Assembly: GCA_951230915.1 (NCBI GenBank)
Contig: OX579641.1
Location: 23,476,254 to 23,540,253, forward strand
Source of the DNA: Antitrichia curtipendula
Lineage: Eukaryota > Streptophyta > Bryopsida > Hypnales > Leucodontaceae
Direction of reading: 5' to 3'
Length of the DNA: 64,000 bases
Position numbers and translations under genes: made by a program
In this document: positions 46,753-59,174 of the stretch, piece by piece
How positions within the stretch are numbered: position 1 is the first letter of the stretch
Layout of the letters: the number at the start of each line of letters is the position of its first letter
Notes under the pieces: generated by a model
Database searches by the model: none
What the model saw: only the letters and a program-made list of their open reading frames with translations
Told to the model about the DNA's origin: nothing

Positions 46753-47677
46753 TTAACCCCTAAAGTCCCAAGGCCATTTTTCCATCAAAAATCACTCAAA
46801 ACTGCCATTTTTAGAGCAAAGAGCAAAAAATAAAATTAAATGTTTGTTTTTTTTGCATATTTGACCGTAGGATCTTGTACGAGAATAGTGTAAGAATGTG
46901 TGGAAGAAATTTCAGAAATTTTGACCGTGTAGATTGCAAGATATTTGCATTTAAAGTGAAGGAATCTATTTTTTTTTTCCACCTTGCTCAACTACATTTT
47001 TGGGCTTTGAACCTTTTTAACTTAAAATTTTTGCTCTAATGATTTTGAATTTCTAATTTTATATGATGAAGAATTGAGTTGAGAATCTAGAAAAAATACA
47101 ATTTAAAAAGAAACACTTAGCTTTCACTCGTTAAAAAATTGTTAAGTAGAAGTAGGTTCAAGATTGAAGGAAAAATTAAATCATTAATAGCTCTAAGATA
47201 GAATTGAAACTAATCTCAATAGTGAGATTGTTCTAGCAAGAAATATTGACCTTGTGAATTTTTTTTTTTAATTGTTAAAATTGAGTTCAAAAACGAATCC
47301 TACAAGTTATTTTTTCAAAAAGATGCTCTAATTGCCCGAAAAATAAGATTGACCATAACTTTTACATAACAAATCCAAATGGAATGAACCAAAGCGTCCA
47401 ATGTAAATAAAAATGAAATCTATATGAAACAAATTTTTAAAAATTCTAATTTAAAGTTTTTTTGAGGATTTTTTTCTACCCGCCAAACAAAAATTTGGGG
47501 TTTTAGTGCCATAACTTTTGCTCCTGGGCACCAATTGAAATAAAATTTACATTTTTGGAAAGCTAATGTGATTCTCTACATTCACAAAATAAATAAATAA
47601 AATAAAATATTGAGACCATAGGAACCTGCCCAAAATCCATTTTGTCCCCCGAGAGGACAACAGGACTTTAGGGGTTA
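46753..47677 (+). mobile_element. TTAA-type element, copy D (925 bp)
   Basis: Starts TTAACCCCTAAAGTCCCAAG and ends CAGGACTTTAGGGGTTAA. All family landmarks are present in order and the ends are the best preserved among the copies. It splits the GC-richer unique segment, so the insertion is younger than that segment. Confidence 0.88.
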
Positions 47678-47897
47678 AGGTAGCGCTAATTTTTTTGTTT
47701 TCGTGGATGATTGTGGTGGATGAGCAGCGTTTGGATACTTTAGCAGACTAAAAGTATCTATCAAAACGGGGAAAGGGAGAGACTATTTTCTATCAACGAT
47801 TGGAATTAGGGTTCATGCTGAAAATGGAGAATGCGTTGAGAATGCCATTGTCAAGTTCCAATTTGCAAGCTCAATTTGAATTTTTTCAAAACCCACC
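47678..47897. other. continuation of the GC-richer segment
   Basis: Host sequence between elements D and E, of the same look as 45.9-46.75 kb. No ORF of note. Confidence 0.35.
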
Positions 47898-48485
47898 TTA
47901 ACCCCTAAAGGACCGTGTGTCCCCTTGAGGGACAATTTGGGTCCGGGTAGGTTCCTATTGTCTCAATTTGAAGTGAATTTTTTTGAGATTTTTTGAGGTT
48001 GTGTAGCTTTGCAAGAGCTTTGTGGATATATAATTTTTTGTTTCAATCGGATGCCGGATGAAAAAGTTATGGCACAATAAGCAAGAAATAGAGATTGGCG
48101 GGCAACCCAAAAAAAATTACAAAATGTCAAAATAATTTTTTTGAATTTTTTCCCTAAAATATTATGTTTTTATCTGTACGTAAAGTTTTGATTCATTCTA
48201 TTTGGACTAGGGATGAGAAAGTTATGTAGAATCTTAGTTTTTTGGGCAATTTAAGCATCTTCTTGAGAAAATTTTTTTTGTTCAAATTTGAATGCTAATA
48301 TCTTCCAATCCGTACGGTAAAATTTGATGAAATTTTTACTACATGATCTCATACAAGTTAAGTACAAGATCCTACGGTTGAATTAAAAAATCAACAAAAA
48401 AATGATTTCCTTAAGTGAATACAATAGAAGTGGTAGTTTTGAGTGGTTTTTGACAGAAAACACCCTCGGGGCTTTATGGGTTAAC
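47898..48485 (-). mobile_element. TTAA-type element, copy E (588 bp, inverted, internally deleted)
   Basis: Opposite orientation to the other copies: left end TTAACCCCTAAAGGACCG, then GTCCCC..GAGGGACAA and CAATCGGATGCC..AAAAGTTATGGC, ending near GAGTGGTTTTTGACAGAAAA and a TTAA at 48482-48485. The middle of the family sequence is missing. It lies only 220 bp from copy D, so the two form an inverted pair. Confidence 0.8.
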
Positions 48486-49137
48486 CCCAAAATGACCTTG
48501 GAAATTCCTGAGCTTCTAGAAATTTGTTCTAAATTGAATTAAAAGCCAACATTTTGATAAGTTGTATCAATTTTTTTTGAATTGTAACCGTATAAAATCA
48601 AACTAGACATGTTAGACATCACATTAGAAAAGAAAACACAACAATATCTTTTACGGATTGAAAGATTATAATGTTTGATCATGAGGGTGTTAAAACTGTG
48701 AAAGTGATTTGAAGTCTTTCAATCCTCTTTTCACATGTCAAATCTAAAAAGTTGGTCACCAAAAAAATATGAGGTTGAAGGGCCTAACATGCATAACCCC
48801 AATCAATTTATGACTTTTCAAAATCTACTCTACAATTTTTTTGGATGAATTTCTAATGTGATTTTTTCTCAAAGATCTAGTGTATTTGAGGCTCATTCCC
48901 AATCAAGGAAATTGGAATCCTTGGAATCCTTTAGGAAATTGAATCAAGGAAATTGAGTCCCTAAGCAATTGTTTTTGTTGCTTGATTTTTTTAGGTAGAG
49001 ATGACAACTTTAGGCAACTTGTGCTACTATTAAACCTCTCACTTTTGAAATTGACAAGTATATAACTAATACAATACAACATGCAACTATAAGGAAAATA
49101 AATGATGTTTGGTGCAAATATCTCATTTCAAAAGGAG
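48486..49137. other. spacer without a supported gene
   Basis: AT-rich; contains a local GGAAATTG(A)ATC repeat around 48900-48960. Nothing else was seen. Confidence 0.4.
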
Positions 49138-49952
49138 GGTAGTTGCAAGAAACACTTGTCCTATTCTTTGTCCCCTTGCCCTTGGACGGATACTTTTTGA
49201 CTCATAACTTTTGCATACTTTGTCTGGTTGGCGTGAAATTTGGAGTGAAGGTCGTTACAAAAGTTTCAAACGTTTTGTAATTTAAAAAAAAATAGTTTAC
49301 TATTTTTAAGCTTCCCCTGATTGGGTGCCTACATTGGACATTTTGGATTTTTTTAGTCCTACTTTCAATCCAAAAATGCAAATTAAAAGCCAAAAATTGG
49401 ACATGAGGGAGGTTTAGGTCCTTACAAGGATTGAAGAGGAGATTTTGTGAAAAAAACACTAGAGTTGCTCACAGGGTTTCACTGTAACCATCTTTTGCGC
49501 AGAAGTCCTAGAGAAGGAAAAAAATTTCCTCAGAAAATTTTTGGTGCAATGAAAGGCTTTCGTTGTCAATAAAAATGTCTCTTTGGGGAGAATTTTTTGA
49601 GTTTTTTCCCATTTTAAAAAAATGAAAAGAGACACAGACTTTTTTTTTTGCTATTTTCAGACGACGGTACCTTTGGTAATACCCCACAATAGTCCACAAT
49701 ATTACTGAGTACTCGTAAATGCTCCGTAGTGGGACCTCATCCACATACACCACCCCGCTTTAATGCGCTTACTGTTGTACCCGCCACCTGTCGAAATTGC
49801 AGTCCAATTGAAATTCAAAACCGATGGTGGAGATTGCCGCTGCAGCGCATCGTCACAATACTTGTAGTATCGATAATACTGCTAGTCTTATGCCCTGAAA
49901 AGGCAGAAACGCATTTTTGGCCAAGAACCATGAAGTGTTTCTTGCAACTACC
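49138..49952. mobile_element. 815-bp element with perfect 20-bp terminal inverted repeats
   Basis: Left end GGTAGTTGCAAGAAACACTT (49138-49157) and right end its exact inverse complement (49933-49952). Non-coding interior. No clear target duplication at the outer edges. A diverged relative is nested in copy C of the TTAA family. Superfamily not assigned. Confidence 0.82.
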
Positions 49953-50257
49953 TATGAGTCAAAGTTTGCTAAAATTGTATTGAGAAGGGTTTCAAAAAAA
50001 ATCTTTTAACTTCACACACTAAATTATTGCAAACAATGGGGCCAAAAATTTTGATTTTTCATCTACACATTTCCATGGTAACCAACAATAATTTTGTACA
50101 GCTACATTTCAATCTTTCCAAATAAATAAATAAATATTTTTTTCTCCATGCACTAGAAGACAACAATTTTGATCATTCAAGCTTGAAACAAATAGATTTT
50201 TTCTAAACCTTAAACGATGTTGAGGCCAAAAAGTGTCTAATAGGTGACTTCATTATT

Positions 50258-50556
50258 CACTATAAAAACAAAGAATGCACCTATGGCGTATTTAACTACT
50301 CTTGGACTATTCACTGAATCCTGGACTAAGCACGATCTACACAAACATCAAGGATCTCCCGATGTTTGTATAGATCGGGAGATCCCCCGATGCTTGTATA
50401 GATCTCTTGATGTTTTGCATTGATCCCTCAATGAAAATTTTGATTTCCCAATGATTTAGATAGATCCCCCGATGCTCAATCGAGAGATCTCCTGATGACT
50501 AATATGAATTCTGGACTTTCAAAAGTCCAAAAGTAGTTAAATATGGCATACTTGGT
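50258..50556. mobile_element. foldback element with internal GATCTCCCGATG repeats
   Basis: A left arm (about 50274-50309: TATGGCGTATTTAACTACTC, TTGGACT) is inversely repeated at about 50514-50556 (AGTCCAAAAGTAGTTAAATA, TGGCATA). Between the arms are degenerate repeats of GATCTCCCGATG/TGTATAGATC. A CACTATAAAAACA at 50258 resembles a CACTA end, but no matching right terminus was found. Confidence 0.5.
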
Positions 50557-51292
50557 GTATTGGTCCAATAACTTGGACAAAAAATGCACCTATTGTATTG
50601 GTTCAATAATCCAAGCATTTTGATGACTACTTTGGTCATGGGGGTCACCATGTCCTTTAAAGGTTAACTGAATTTTTTGAACCGATGTATTTTATTCGGA
50701 TTAGGAATCCAACATAATGAATGTAACTACTGGACTACTTAAATTGCAGGCATACATGATACATCGTACCCAGCTCTCAAAGTCGGCAAGAATTTGACAA
50801 TTTTGGCAAAGTTTGGTACCGTACCCGGCTTTCTAGAATCTAGATGCCTAGATCTAGCACCCAGTTATCCTTGAGCTTGGTTTTCAACTCAGCTCAACGT
50901 ACGAGTCTAAGTTGCAAAACATAAACTAAAAAGGTAGACCTAACTACCTAAGTATGTCCATTTTTTTCAACAATTGTGTGTATGGGGTTGACCTTTGGTT
51001 ACCATGCTTGTTTCTACAACAAACTTTGATGACTGCTCCAGAACGGGCTCCAGAAGTAGAAGTAGATTAAAGAAGAGTTGTAGCCTTGTACAAATCCAGA
51101 CAGTCCAGAGTCTATTTGGGAGTTCGTTCTACTAGCTTAAGTAGCTATGCCACTACTCCTCAACGGTGGGGGCCAACTCGAAAAGAAGGATCAATAAGTT
51201 TCAATAGAACTCAATACAGACAGTGCGGCGGGCATCGATCCCACACATGGGGGACAACCATATTCAATACTAATCCTCGAATCCTCGCTTTC
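50557..51292. other. spacer with a possible TTAA-type right end
   Basis: GTCCTTTAAAGGTTAA near 50650-50665 resembles the right terminus of the TTAA family, without a recognisable body or left end. The rest is unassigned. Confidence 0.3.
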
Positions 51293-51915
51293 ATTGGCAC
51301 ATGCAGGGCACATGCTTTCGTGTGGGGTCTTCAATGAACGGACAGACTCTTGATTCACGCAACTGAACTCGATCTCAAACAAGCAGGGACTGGAGTTCTG
51401 CTTCCCTCTCCCCCAACAGATCGACAGGATCCGGCCAGGCCGGAATGTGGCGTTGCAGTCCCATTCAATTTTTACACAGAATTCACTCAATCGCAGGACG
51501 TTAAATTAAAGTGGGCATTCGAAGTCGATCTGCCTCGTCCTGCGTCTGTCTGTCTTGTCTTCCCCCCAACCAAGTGTAAATGTAAAACTTTAATATAAAA
51601 GAATTCATTGGCCGGCACATGCGCTAGCTGTGGGTTCTCCAATGAACGGACTCATTCACGCAACTTCATTAACTCGATCTCAAACAAGCAGGGACTGGAG
51701 TTCTGCTTCCTTCTCACCAACAGACAGGATCCAGGAATGTGGCGTTGCAGTACCATTCAGTTTTTAACTCAGAATTTCGACTCAATCGCAGGACGTGAAA
51801 AGCGCGGGTTATTCGAAGTCTGCCGGCGTCCTGCGTCGATCTGTCTGTAATACTAACTGTAAATGTAAAACTGTAATAAGCGCAGACTTCGAATAACCAC
51901 TTCAACGTCCTGCTT
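51293..51915. repeat. diverged tandem duplication (~310 bp) ending in a hairpin
   Basis: The text from about 51300 (GGCACATGC, CTCGATCTCAAACAAGCAGG, GACTGGAGTTCTGCTTCC, TGGCGTTGCAGT, AATCGCAGGACGT, TGTAAATGTAAAACT) recurs from about 51613 with small deletions. At the end of the second unit, 51807-51823 (GGTTATTCGAAGTCTGC) is exactly inverted at 51882-51898, and pairing extends outward to AGGACGT/ACGTCCT. The region is GC-richer than its surroundings. The ORFs are on both strands and not conserved between units, so coding is unlikely. Confidence 0.75.
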
Positions 51916-53019
51916 CTCAATCTCTCATGGAAACTGCAGGCATCGATCGAGGGGTGCCTGCTGCACCGCTCATTCATTTTTTCATCCAGATTTATCAATG
52001 CCCCACAGACAGCGGCAAACCGCTGGAATCCAGCCTGCCTGCCCATGAGCAATTGAGCATGAATTCGAAAGGGATGAATTCCGTGGTGGGTCATGGAAAT
52101 GGCGTGTCCTCCTAATTAATACAGTAAGTTACAGACTAAAAGTAACAGCCGGCACAAGGTGGGCAATTGCAAAGCGGCACAGCCAACGATAGACAGCCCA
52201 CGAGCAAATGGAATTTGTCCACAGTCGGGGTGAATTGAAGAATATCACATCATTGGTCTCCTTTTGGTGAGGTGTGCAAATGAAAGAAAAGGAAAAACAT
52301 TCATTCATTCATTGCCGAAAGGAGAGTAAGGTACAACTAAGTCCATGCCACGAGTTTTGTTGGCTCGTTTTGTGTGCATTGGGAGTTGGGACCCATCTGT
52401 AACTTATGTCCAAAGGGAGGCTGTGGATTTTCAGGGTTATCCTTCTGTATAAGGTAGTGTGCTCTAAAAGCGCCCATCTTCTTCAAACCGCCCTTATTTT
52501 TAGGTGGAGAATGGAGATGGGGTGATCCTTAAATGGACCAGTTTAGCAATTGAATGTATCAAGGAAAAATTATTTTTCTATTGCAAGAGCCAATCATTTG
52601 TCTTTGATTTTCGCACATCTCTTTACAAGTTGCAAGTGGACAGATTTTGGAAGACCTATGGTCACAAATAGGTGCCTATGCCCTGACTCTTTGAAAATTC
52701 ATAAGTAATTCAAAAATGCTTGGAAAAATACAAAACCACTTGTGTTAGGTTCCACATCTATTTTCTTTTCTGAAAAATGATCTAAAAATATTTTTGTCCA
52801 CAAAAGCCTATGAAAAAGGCGGACCAGCCCTTAAATGGTTGCTTTAAGAGCATACTACCTTAGTACAGTACAATCAGATCCAATCGTCTTACAGACTATC
52901 TAATATTATGCAAAGTTCAAATAATTTTTTGCATAATATAGAATACTATTGTCTTGCATAATTAACAATTCAATTTGTACGCAATTGCAATCAACCTTAC
53001 CAAATTTCAATTCCAAAAA
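51916..53019. other. spacer without a supported gene
   Basis: GC-moderate to about 52.5 kb, AT-rich after. No conserved frame or terminal repeat seen. Confidence 0.4.
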
Positions 53020-53970
53020 TTAACCCCTAAAGGACCAAGGCCTTTTTTCTGCAAAAAACACTCAAAACTACTATATCTATAGCAAAGAGTAAAAATAATT
53101 GAAATTTTTTTGTTTTGCACATCTAACCATATAATCTTACACCTAAATAGTATGAGAATTTGTGGAAAAAATTTCAGAATTTTTGACCGCATAGATTGCA
53201 AGATACCTGCATTTAAAGTGAAAAAAACAAGTTTTTCAACACATTGCGGGACTAGATTTTATGACTTTGAACATTTTTAACTTAAATTTTTTGCACTACA
53301 GAGTTTTGAGATTTAAATCTTTATAGTGGAGAATTGAGTTGAGAGTCTAGGAAAGAAAAAAAAACTTAAGAAAAACTTATTTTTCATTCTTCAAAAACTT
53401 GTTAAGTAGAAGTAGGTATGAGATAGATGAAAAATCTAAAGTATTAATATCTTTTAGATGGTAATATCTTTTAATCTTTGGGATTAAAATGCATTAATCC
53501 CAATGGTGAGATTATTCTAGCAAGCAAACTAAACCATGTAGAACTTTTGTTTTTGAAAAATTGCAAAAATTGCATTCAGAAATGAACCCTACAAGTTATT
53601 TTTTTCAAGAAGATGCTCTAATTGCCCAAAAAACAAGATTGTCCATAACTTTCTCATACCAAATCCAAATGAAATGAATCAAACCTTACCAGATAGATAA
53701 AAATATTATCTATGAGTAAAAAATTATTAAAAAAAATATCCAAATTTTTCCAAATTTATTTTTACTGCCCACTCTCCCTTTTTTTGAGCTTATTTGGGCA
53801 TAACGTTTGTTCTCGGGCACCAATTGAAAAAGAAATTATATTCCCACAAAGCTAATCAATTTTTCTATCTTCAAAAAAAGTTTCAAAAAATCAGGACAAA
53901 AATTCAGCTTGTAGGTATCTGCCCAAAATCTCATTTGTCCCCCGAAGGACAATGGTCATTTAGGGATTAA
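53020..53970 (+). mobile_element. TTAA-type element, copy F (951 bp)
   Basis: Starts TTAACCCCTAAAGGACCAAG and ends GGTCATTTAGGGATTAA. It is the closest relative of copy A over its full length (shared: AAGGCCTTTTTTCT, TTTTTCAACACATTGCGGGA, CATGTAGAACTTTTG-like). A small duplication, ATCTTTTAGATGGTAATATC, explains most of the extra length. Confidence 0.88.
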
Positions 53971-54359
53971 AGCTGAACTTACTCCATTTTGGGTGATTCG
54001 AGTTGTTTCATTTAAAATTTATGGTTTTACATGATTGTTGATTGAAAAACCTTGGTGATGGATTTTTTAGATTTGATAGCATAGATGTGTAGGAAACATC
54101 CGTATGCACACTTTTCTTCAACAAGCATCTTCCAAAAGAGTTTCAAAATTGCTTCTAGAGATTTCAATGTTGGGGTGACAATATCCAAATTTTGTAAAAT
54201 AGCTCTTTATTGTAAGTAGATTTTGAATTTTTTTTAGGGTTTAGGATTTAGGGTTTGGACATGTGATTATATTTCTCAATAATAATAATTATCATTATTA
54301 TTATTATCAATTATTTTTTAATTTAAAAAAATAAAATTTATTCAAGTATATATTTAAAT
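53971..54359. other. spacer with an interstitial telomere-like tract
   Basis: TTTAGGGTTTAGGATTTAGG near 54234-54257 resembles degenerate TTTAGGG units. Followed by (ATT)n-like sequence at about 54278-54315. Confidence 0.4.
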
Positions 54360-54474
54360 GTTACATTGGACGCTATTATTGACATGAAAACACAAGTTTG
54401 TTCTATTAGACATTACCTAAAACCTGTCACCAAAAACTATAAAACGTCACATAAAATATAGGTTTCTTATAGTG
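54360..54474. mobile_element. right half of a CACTA-type MITE
   Basis: Ends GGTTTCTTATAGTG (inverse CACTATAAGAAACC), preceded by ACACAAG, CCTGTCACCAAAAACT and CGTCACATAAAA, a vocabulary shared with the MITE at 18627-18799. The left end was not found, so only the right half or a diverged copy is present. Confidence 0.55.
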
Positions 54475-57070
54475 GAGGCTACACATGGCCGACTACCAAG
54501 CCATTGCCAAATAATATTGACATTTGGACTACATTCACCACAAAATGCTAATGAACCTTCTCCTTTTGCTGAAATTTGTCTACTAATTTGTCTCAAAATA
54601 TGTTGCCAAAATCTAAAGGATGATACTTAAGTAGGATTGATAATAAATATTCATAATACCTTAATAACAATTTAGAATTGATTTTTGAACAAAGATAGAA
54701 ACAAATGTTGAAAGTAGATTGTTTATTGGAATCTAAATAAAAAATAAAAAATATTTTGGAAACACATTCTAAATTTGAGTATACTACAAAATTTTAATGC
54801 TATCACATTATTTTAATTGATATATTACAGTGGCAAGGTAATAGTAGAATCTTTCTAAGGTATGTGCATCTAAAAGAGGCACTATCCAATTGCAAAACCT
54901 ATCTACACTTGTCCAAGATTTCACGCTTAGAATCTTGGACAAATTTAGATAGGTGTCCCTTTTAGATGCACATACCTTACACTGGTTGTAGGCCCCTTCC
55001 AATTATATAGTTCAAATTGTTTTGTAATTAGAAGCAATATTATATTTTTAATATAATTAATAATAGTATGATCAAACCTTCCTTGCATATCCATTTATTT
55101 TTTGCTTCTTTACCTATGGTTATAATGGAGATTAGCAAAAAATTGTTAAGTATCTTGTCCATACAAGGTCCAATGTATAGAAATCATTCTTTATGTACTA
55201 GTTTAGTAAGTGTCAAGCACAAATCAACCTAAAATTTAAAACTAGAATAAGTGGGATAATGGTAATAATTCATTTTTTATTCATTTCAAATGTAGTCCCA
55301 AAGATAAACTTTAGCCTTGCAAAATAATAAAATTTCAATATGAGCATGCTTATGCATTACATGGATTTGGCTTCATGTACAAAACTAAAGGCATCAAAAG
55401 TGGATTAATTTAAGAATTGATTTACTTATTTGATAGATTAATTTGGTTACTTCCACAAGGTTTTCAAGGGTTGTATTCAAATATTTGACTACTCATGGGA
55501 AAAATATGGTTCCTTTCCTATGTTCAAAAATTATAGTTGCTCTCTAAAAAATTTGACAATTTTGAAAAAAAGTCACATAAGTTACATACATGAAGTTTTT
55601 ATGATTTTTATCAACATCTTTTTTGCACCTAACACAATGTTATGTGATATTGTATTGTAGTGTGAAGGTTGGAGACCTCTTAATATGTGTCATTTATGCA
55701 AAATTCCTTCATTTAAGTCACTTGCAATAATTGTATTTTAATTCTTCTTACAATTGAAATGTTATTACAAAATACAAAAATTTATGAGACATTGCTATTG
55801 GCTCATGTATGTGATTAAATTTTTAAGGTAAGGGCAATTAATGCCTCTTTTGAGGTGATAGTATAAAACTATGTACAAACCCAATAGAAGGGTACTAGTC
55901 ATGGAATCATTTTTGTACACGTGGTATGTAGCCATTGGACAAAATCATTTCCACTTCCCTACGTTGAAACATTCAATCTAAAAATTTACTTTCCCTCCTT
56001 TTCAATTCCTTTATTTGCACGACAAACACTAAATTACAGTAAAAAATTCAACTCCACATTTTTCCATTTAGTGTAAAACTTTTACATTCAATCTTAAACC
56101 CTAATTTCTTCAACATTTTTTTCTTCAATCTCATATCTCCTTCTCTTTCTTTATTCCCTTGCGGCTCCTAAAATTTCCCGCAGATGAAGAAGGAAAAGCA
56201 TTTAGAAATACACAAACAAGTGAATTAGAAAGCATTAATTAATAACAAAAATAATGAAGACCACCTAATAATAATTACAAAACTATCATAAAATTTGACT
56301 TTCAAAATCTAAAGTACACTCTTGTACTAAACTCCTTATTCAAAATTCACAAGCATCCCATTCCACCGCAATTCAAAGCATCAACACCCCCACAAATGAA
56401 GATACAAATTGGCAAATCCTAACTCTACCAATTCACCTCCAAATACCGCATGCATTACACAATGGTGCAAATTGACTAATCGGACATCCCGTTGCCAAAT
56501 CCTCCTCTACAAGCATCAAGCCATTTGACTGCTTTTAAAAATAATATCACAATGATTGAATTTCAAAAAGAATACAAAATAGTGTAGAAGCAAATAATAG
56601 TTGAAGACTTACAAGAATCCTTGAGGCACTTTGTTTCATCTTTGGCCCACTTTTTGTATTTTTTTGTCTTCTTCCATAGATAGCTTAGTCAAGTTGCACA
56701 ATAAGAAAAAACAACAAATCATAAGACTCAACATGTTGCATTAAAAATGACATCCGAAAATAAAAAACTTCAAATATTGCTTGCATAGAGAGATAAAGTA
56801 TCCAAGAATGCTTACTTGGGGAAGATCACGCAAGGAAGTCAAAAGATTGGGAAGAAAGCCTCCTCTCAAGTGTCAAGACAATTATTTTGCCAACATGTTC
56901 ATAGGTGTCATTGCACAATGAGCCAGTCTACCACCAATGTTTCACATTCACCTGAATATGAACCACTACCTTCTCTCTTCTGCTTGACCTCCTTCAATAC
57001 TCACATTTCAATTAGTTTTTTTTTTTGTGGAACTCAATTCAATGGCTTCAAAAGGAGGACTGAATTTCTT
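54475..57070. other. AT-rich spacer without a supported gene
   Basis: A local inverted repeat lies at about 54858-54975: AAGGTATGTGCATCTAAAAG pairs with CTTTTAGATGCACATACCTT, and ACCTATCTA/TAGATAGGT and CAAGATT/AATCTTG continue the stem, giving a hairpin of about 120 bp that may be a small MITE. Nothing else could be supported. Confidence 0.45.
54858..54977. repeat. long hairpin, possible small MITE
   Basis: The two arms AAGGTATGTGCATCTAAAAG and CTTTTAGATGCACATACCTT are perfect inverse complements of 20 bp, and the stem extends inward with few mismatches (GGCACTATCCAATTGC opposite AATTTAGATAGGTGTCCC is partly paired) to a loop near TTCACGCTTAGAATC. No target duplication was determined. Confidence 0.7.
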
Positions 57071-57991
57071 TTAATTTCTAAAGGACTGAGACCTTTTTTC
57101 CATCAAAAGACATTCAAAACATCCACTTCTCATGCAAAAAGCAAAAAACTTTAAAAATTATTATTTTTTGTATATCTAACTATAAGATCTTATATTAGAC
57201 TAGAATAAGAATGTATGCAAGAAATTTCAAAAACTTTGACTTCATAGATTGCAAGATATTTGCATCCAGTGAAGAAAATAAGTTTTTTTGCACCTTGCTT
57301 GACTAGATTTTTTGGCTTTGAATCTTCTTAACTTAAATTTTCTATACTATTGATTTTAATTTTCTAAATTTTTATATTGAATACTTGAGTTGAGAATCTA
57401 GAAAAATAATTCAAGGAAAAAACACTTAATTTTATTCATTAAAAAATGGTTAAGCAGAAGTAGGTTCAACATTGAAGGAAAAACTAAATTCTTAATAGCT
57501 CTAAGATGAAATTGAAATACAATAATTCCAAAGGTGAAATTGTTATAGTAAGCAAATACAACCTTGTCTAACAATTTTTTTTGGAAAATTATAAAAATTG
57601 CATTAAAAAATGAAACTTACAAGTTTTTTTATTTTAAAGATGCTTAGATTGCTTAAAAAAATAAGATTATCCATAACTTTCTTATGAATAGTCCAAATAG
57701 AATGAATCAAAGCTTCAAATGTAGACAAAAATATATAGTTTTAGGAAAATTATTATTATTATTATTATTTTGACTTTTTTTGACTTTTTTATATTGCCCG
57801 GTGACCTCAATTTTTGGCTTATTGTGCCGTAATTTTTTCTCCCGAGCATTGATTGAAATATATCCATAAAGCTCTCACAAAATTGCACATCCTCAAAACA
57901 ATTCAAAACAATTCACTAAATATTAAGGTATTAGGAACCTATCTAGATCCAAATTGTCTTCCAAGGGGACAAATGGTCCTTTTAAGGTTAA
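57071..57991 (+). mobile_element. TTAA-type element, copy G (921 bp)
   Basis: Starts TTAATTTCTAAAGGACTGAG and ends GGTCCTTTTAAGGTTAA. The landmarks are in the usual order but more diverged; an (ATT)n run sits at about 57750-57770. Confidence 0.82.
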
Positions 57992-58070
57992 GTAGATCAA
58001 TGGCTCTAGATTTTTCCTAGGGGAAATTTTTTTGGAACAAGTCATACTTGCCTCTTTTCAAAAGATAGTA

Positions 58071-58800
58071 AGGAGGGGTTGCAGGGACTTTGTTTAATGG
58101 TGTTTTGACCTAAGGTGTGAAATTTATTGAATTTCAAAGTTTTATATCAATTAATTAAACTGTTTTTTATTTCTGAAAAACCATAACTTTTGCATTGCAT
58201 GTCCAAACACTATAAAACTATTTCCTTGCACTCTTATATACATAAAGCTTTTTATTTGTATCAAGAACGTAAACTTTTACATTGCAACAAAGCCCTTGCA
58301 CTTCTTTGTGCATAGAATATATTGAAATTCAAAGCTTTTTTGAACTAAAAATTAGAAAATTATTTTACTTTTACTTTTATAGTTTTATTATACTATGGCA
58401 CAATACAAGGCACATTAGTCTATACCTTAAGTTATGTTGTTTGTTTATTTGTTTGTTTAATACATTGAGGTCTAAATGACCATGAGTCACGGGCGGCATT
58501 CTTGGTACCATTAGAAAGCTCTCTAAAAAGAGGGGTGCATGGACTTTGCTTCGTGGCGTTTGAACCTACGGTGTTAAAGTTATTGAATTTCAAAGTTTTA
58601 TTAATTAAATAATTGAATCAAACTAACTTTTATTTTGGAAAAAACATAACTTTCACATCGCATATCCAAACACCAAGAAACAAAGCCTTTGCACTTCTTT
58701 GTGCATAAAGCTCTCTATTGATATCAAGAACACAATCCCTCATACAACAACAAAAACCTTGCACTCCTTTGTGCATAAAATATATTGAATTTAAAATTTA
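58071..58800. repeat. diverged direct repeat, ~457-bp offset
   Basis: Text starting at about 58071 (GGAGGGGTTGCAGGGACTTTG, then GTGTGAAA/GTGTTAAAG, TATTGAATTTCAAAGTTTTA, CATAACTTT, CTTGCACT(C/T)CTTTGTGCATA, ATATATTGAA) recurs from about 58528. An old tandem duplication; no gene. Confidence 0.65.
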
Positions 58801-59174
58801 AAATAAAATAAAATATTACTTTTATTTTTATTTTTTATTGTGGCATAGGACACACTAGTTGCGTTTTCATTCATATGTAGTTGGAAAATGGTAGCAAACA
58901 AAGCAATAGATAGAGAGGCTTGAAATCAATGGTCATAAATCCATCCTTCCAAAGTTCATCCTTAAACATCGATGCGGATGTTTGGCATCCAATGGATGAC
59001 ATGGAATCAATCTAGTAGAATAAGAAGTGCAACATTTCACCCTCAGAATTTTGTTGTAAAAAGTGAAGGTCTTCTACATTTGTTTGACTTCTAATGAGTT
59101 CTTTTGTTATTTCTTAAGCCAATGATTCACACGATAATGAAAAGGGATGATTCCCAAGGTCACCCTTTCGTCCT
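58801..59174. other. spacer without a supported feature
   Basis: No gene, repeat or terminal inverted repeat recognised. Confidence 0.4.
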
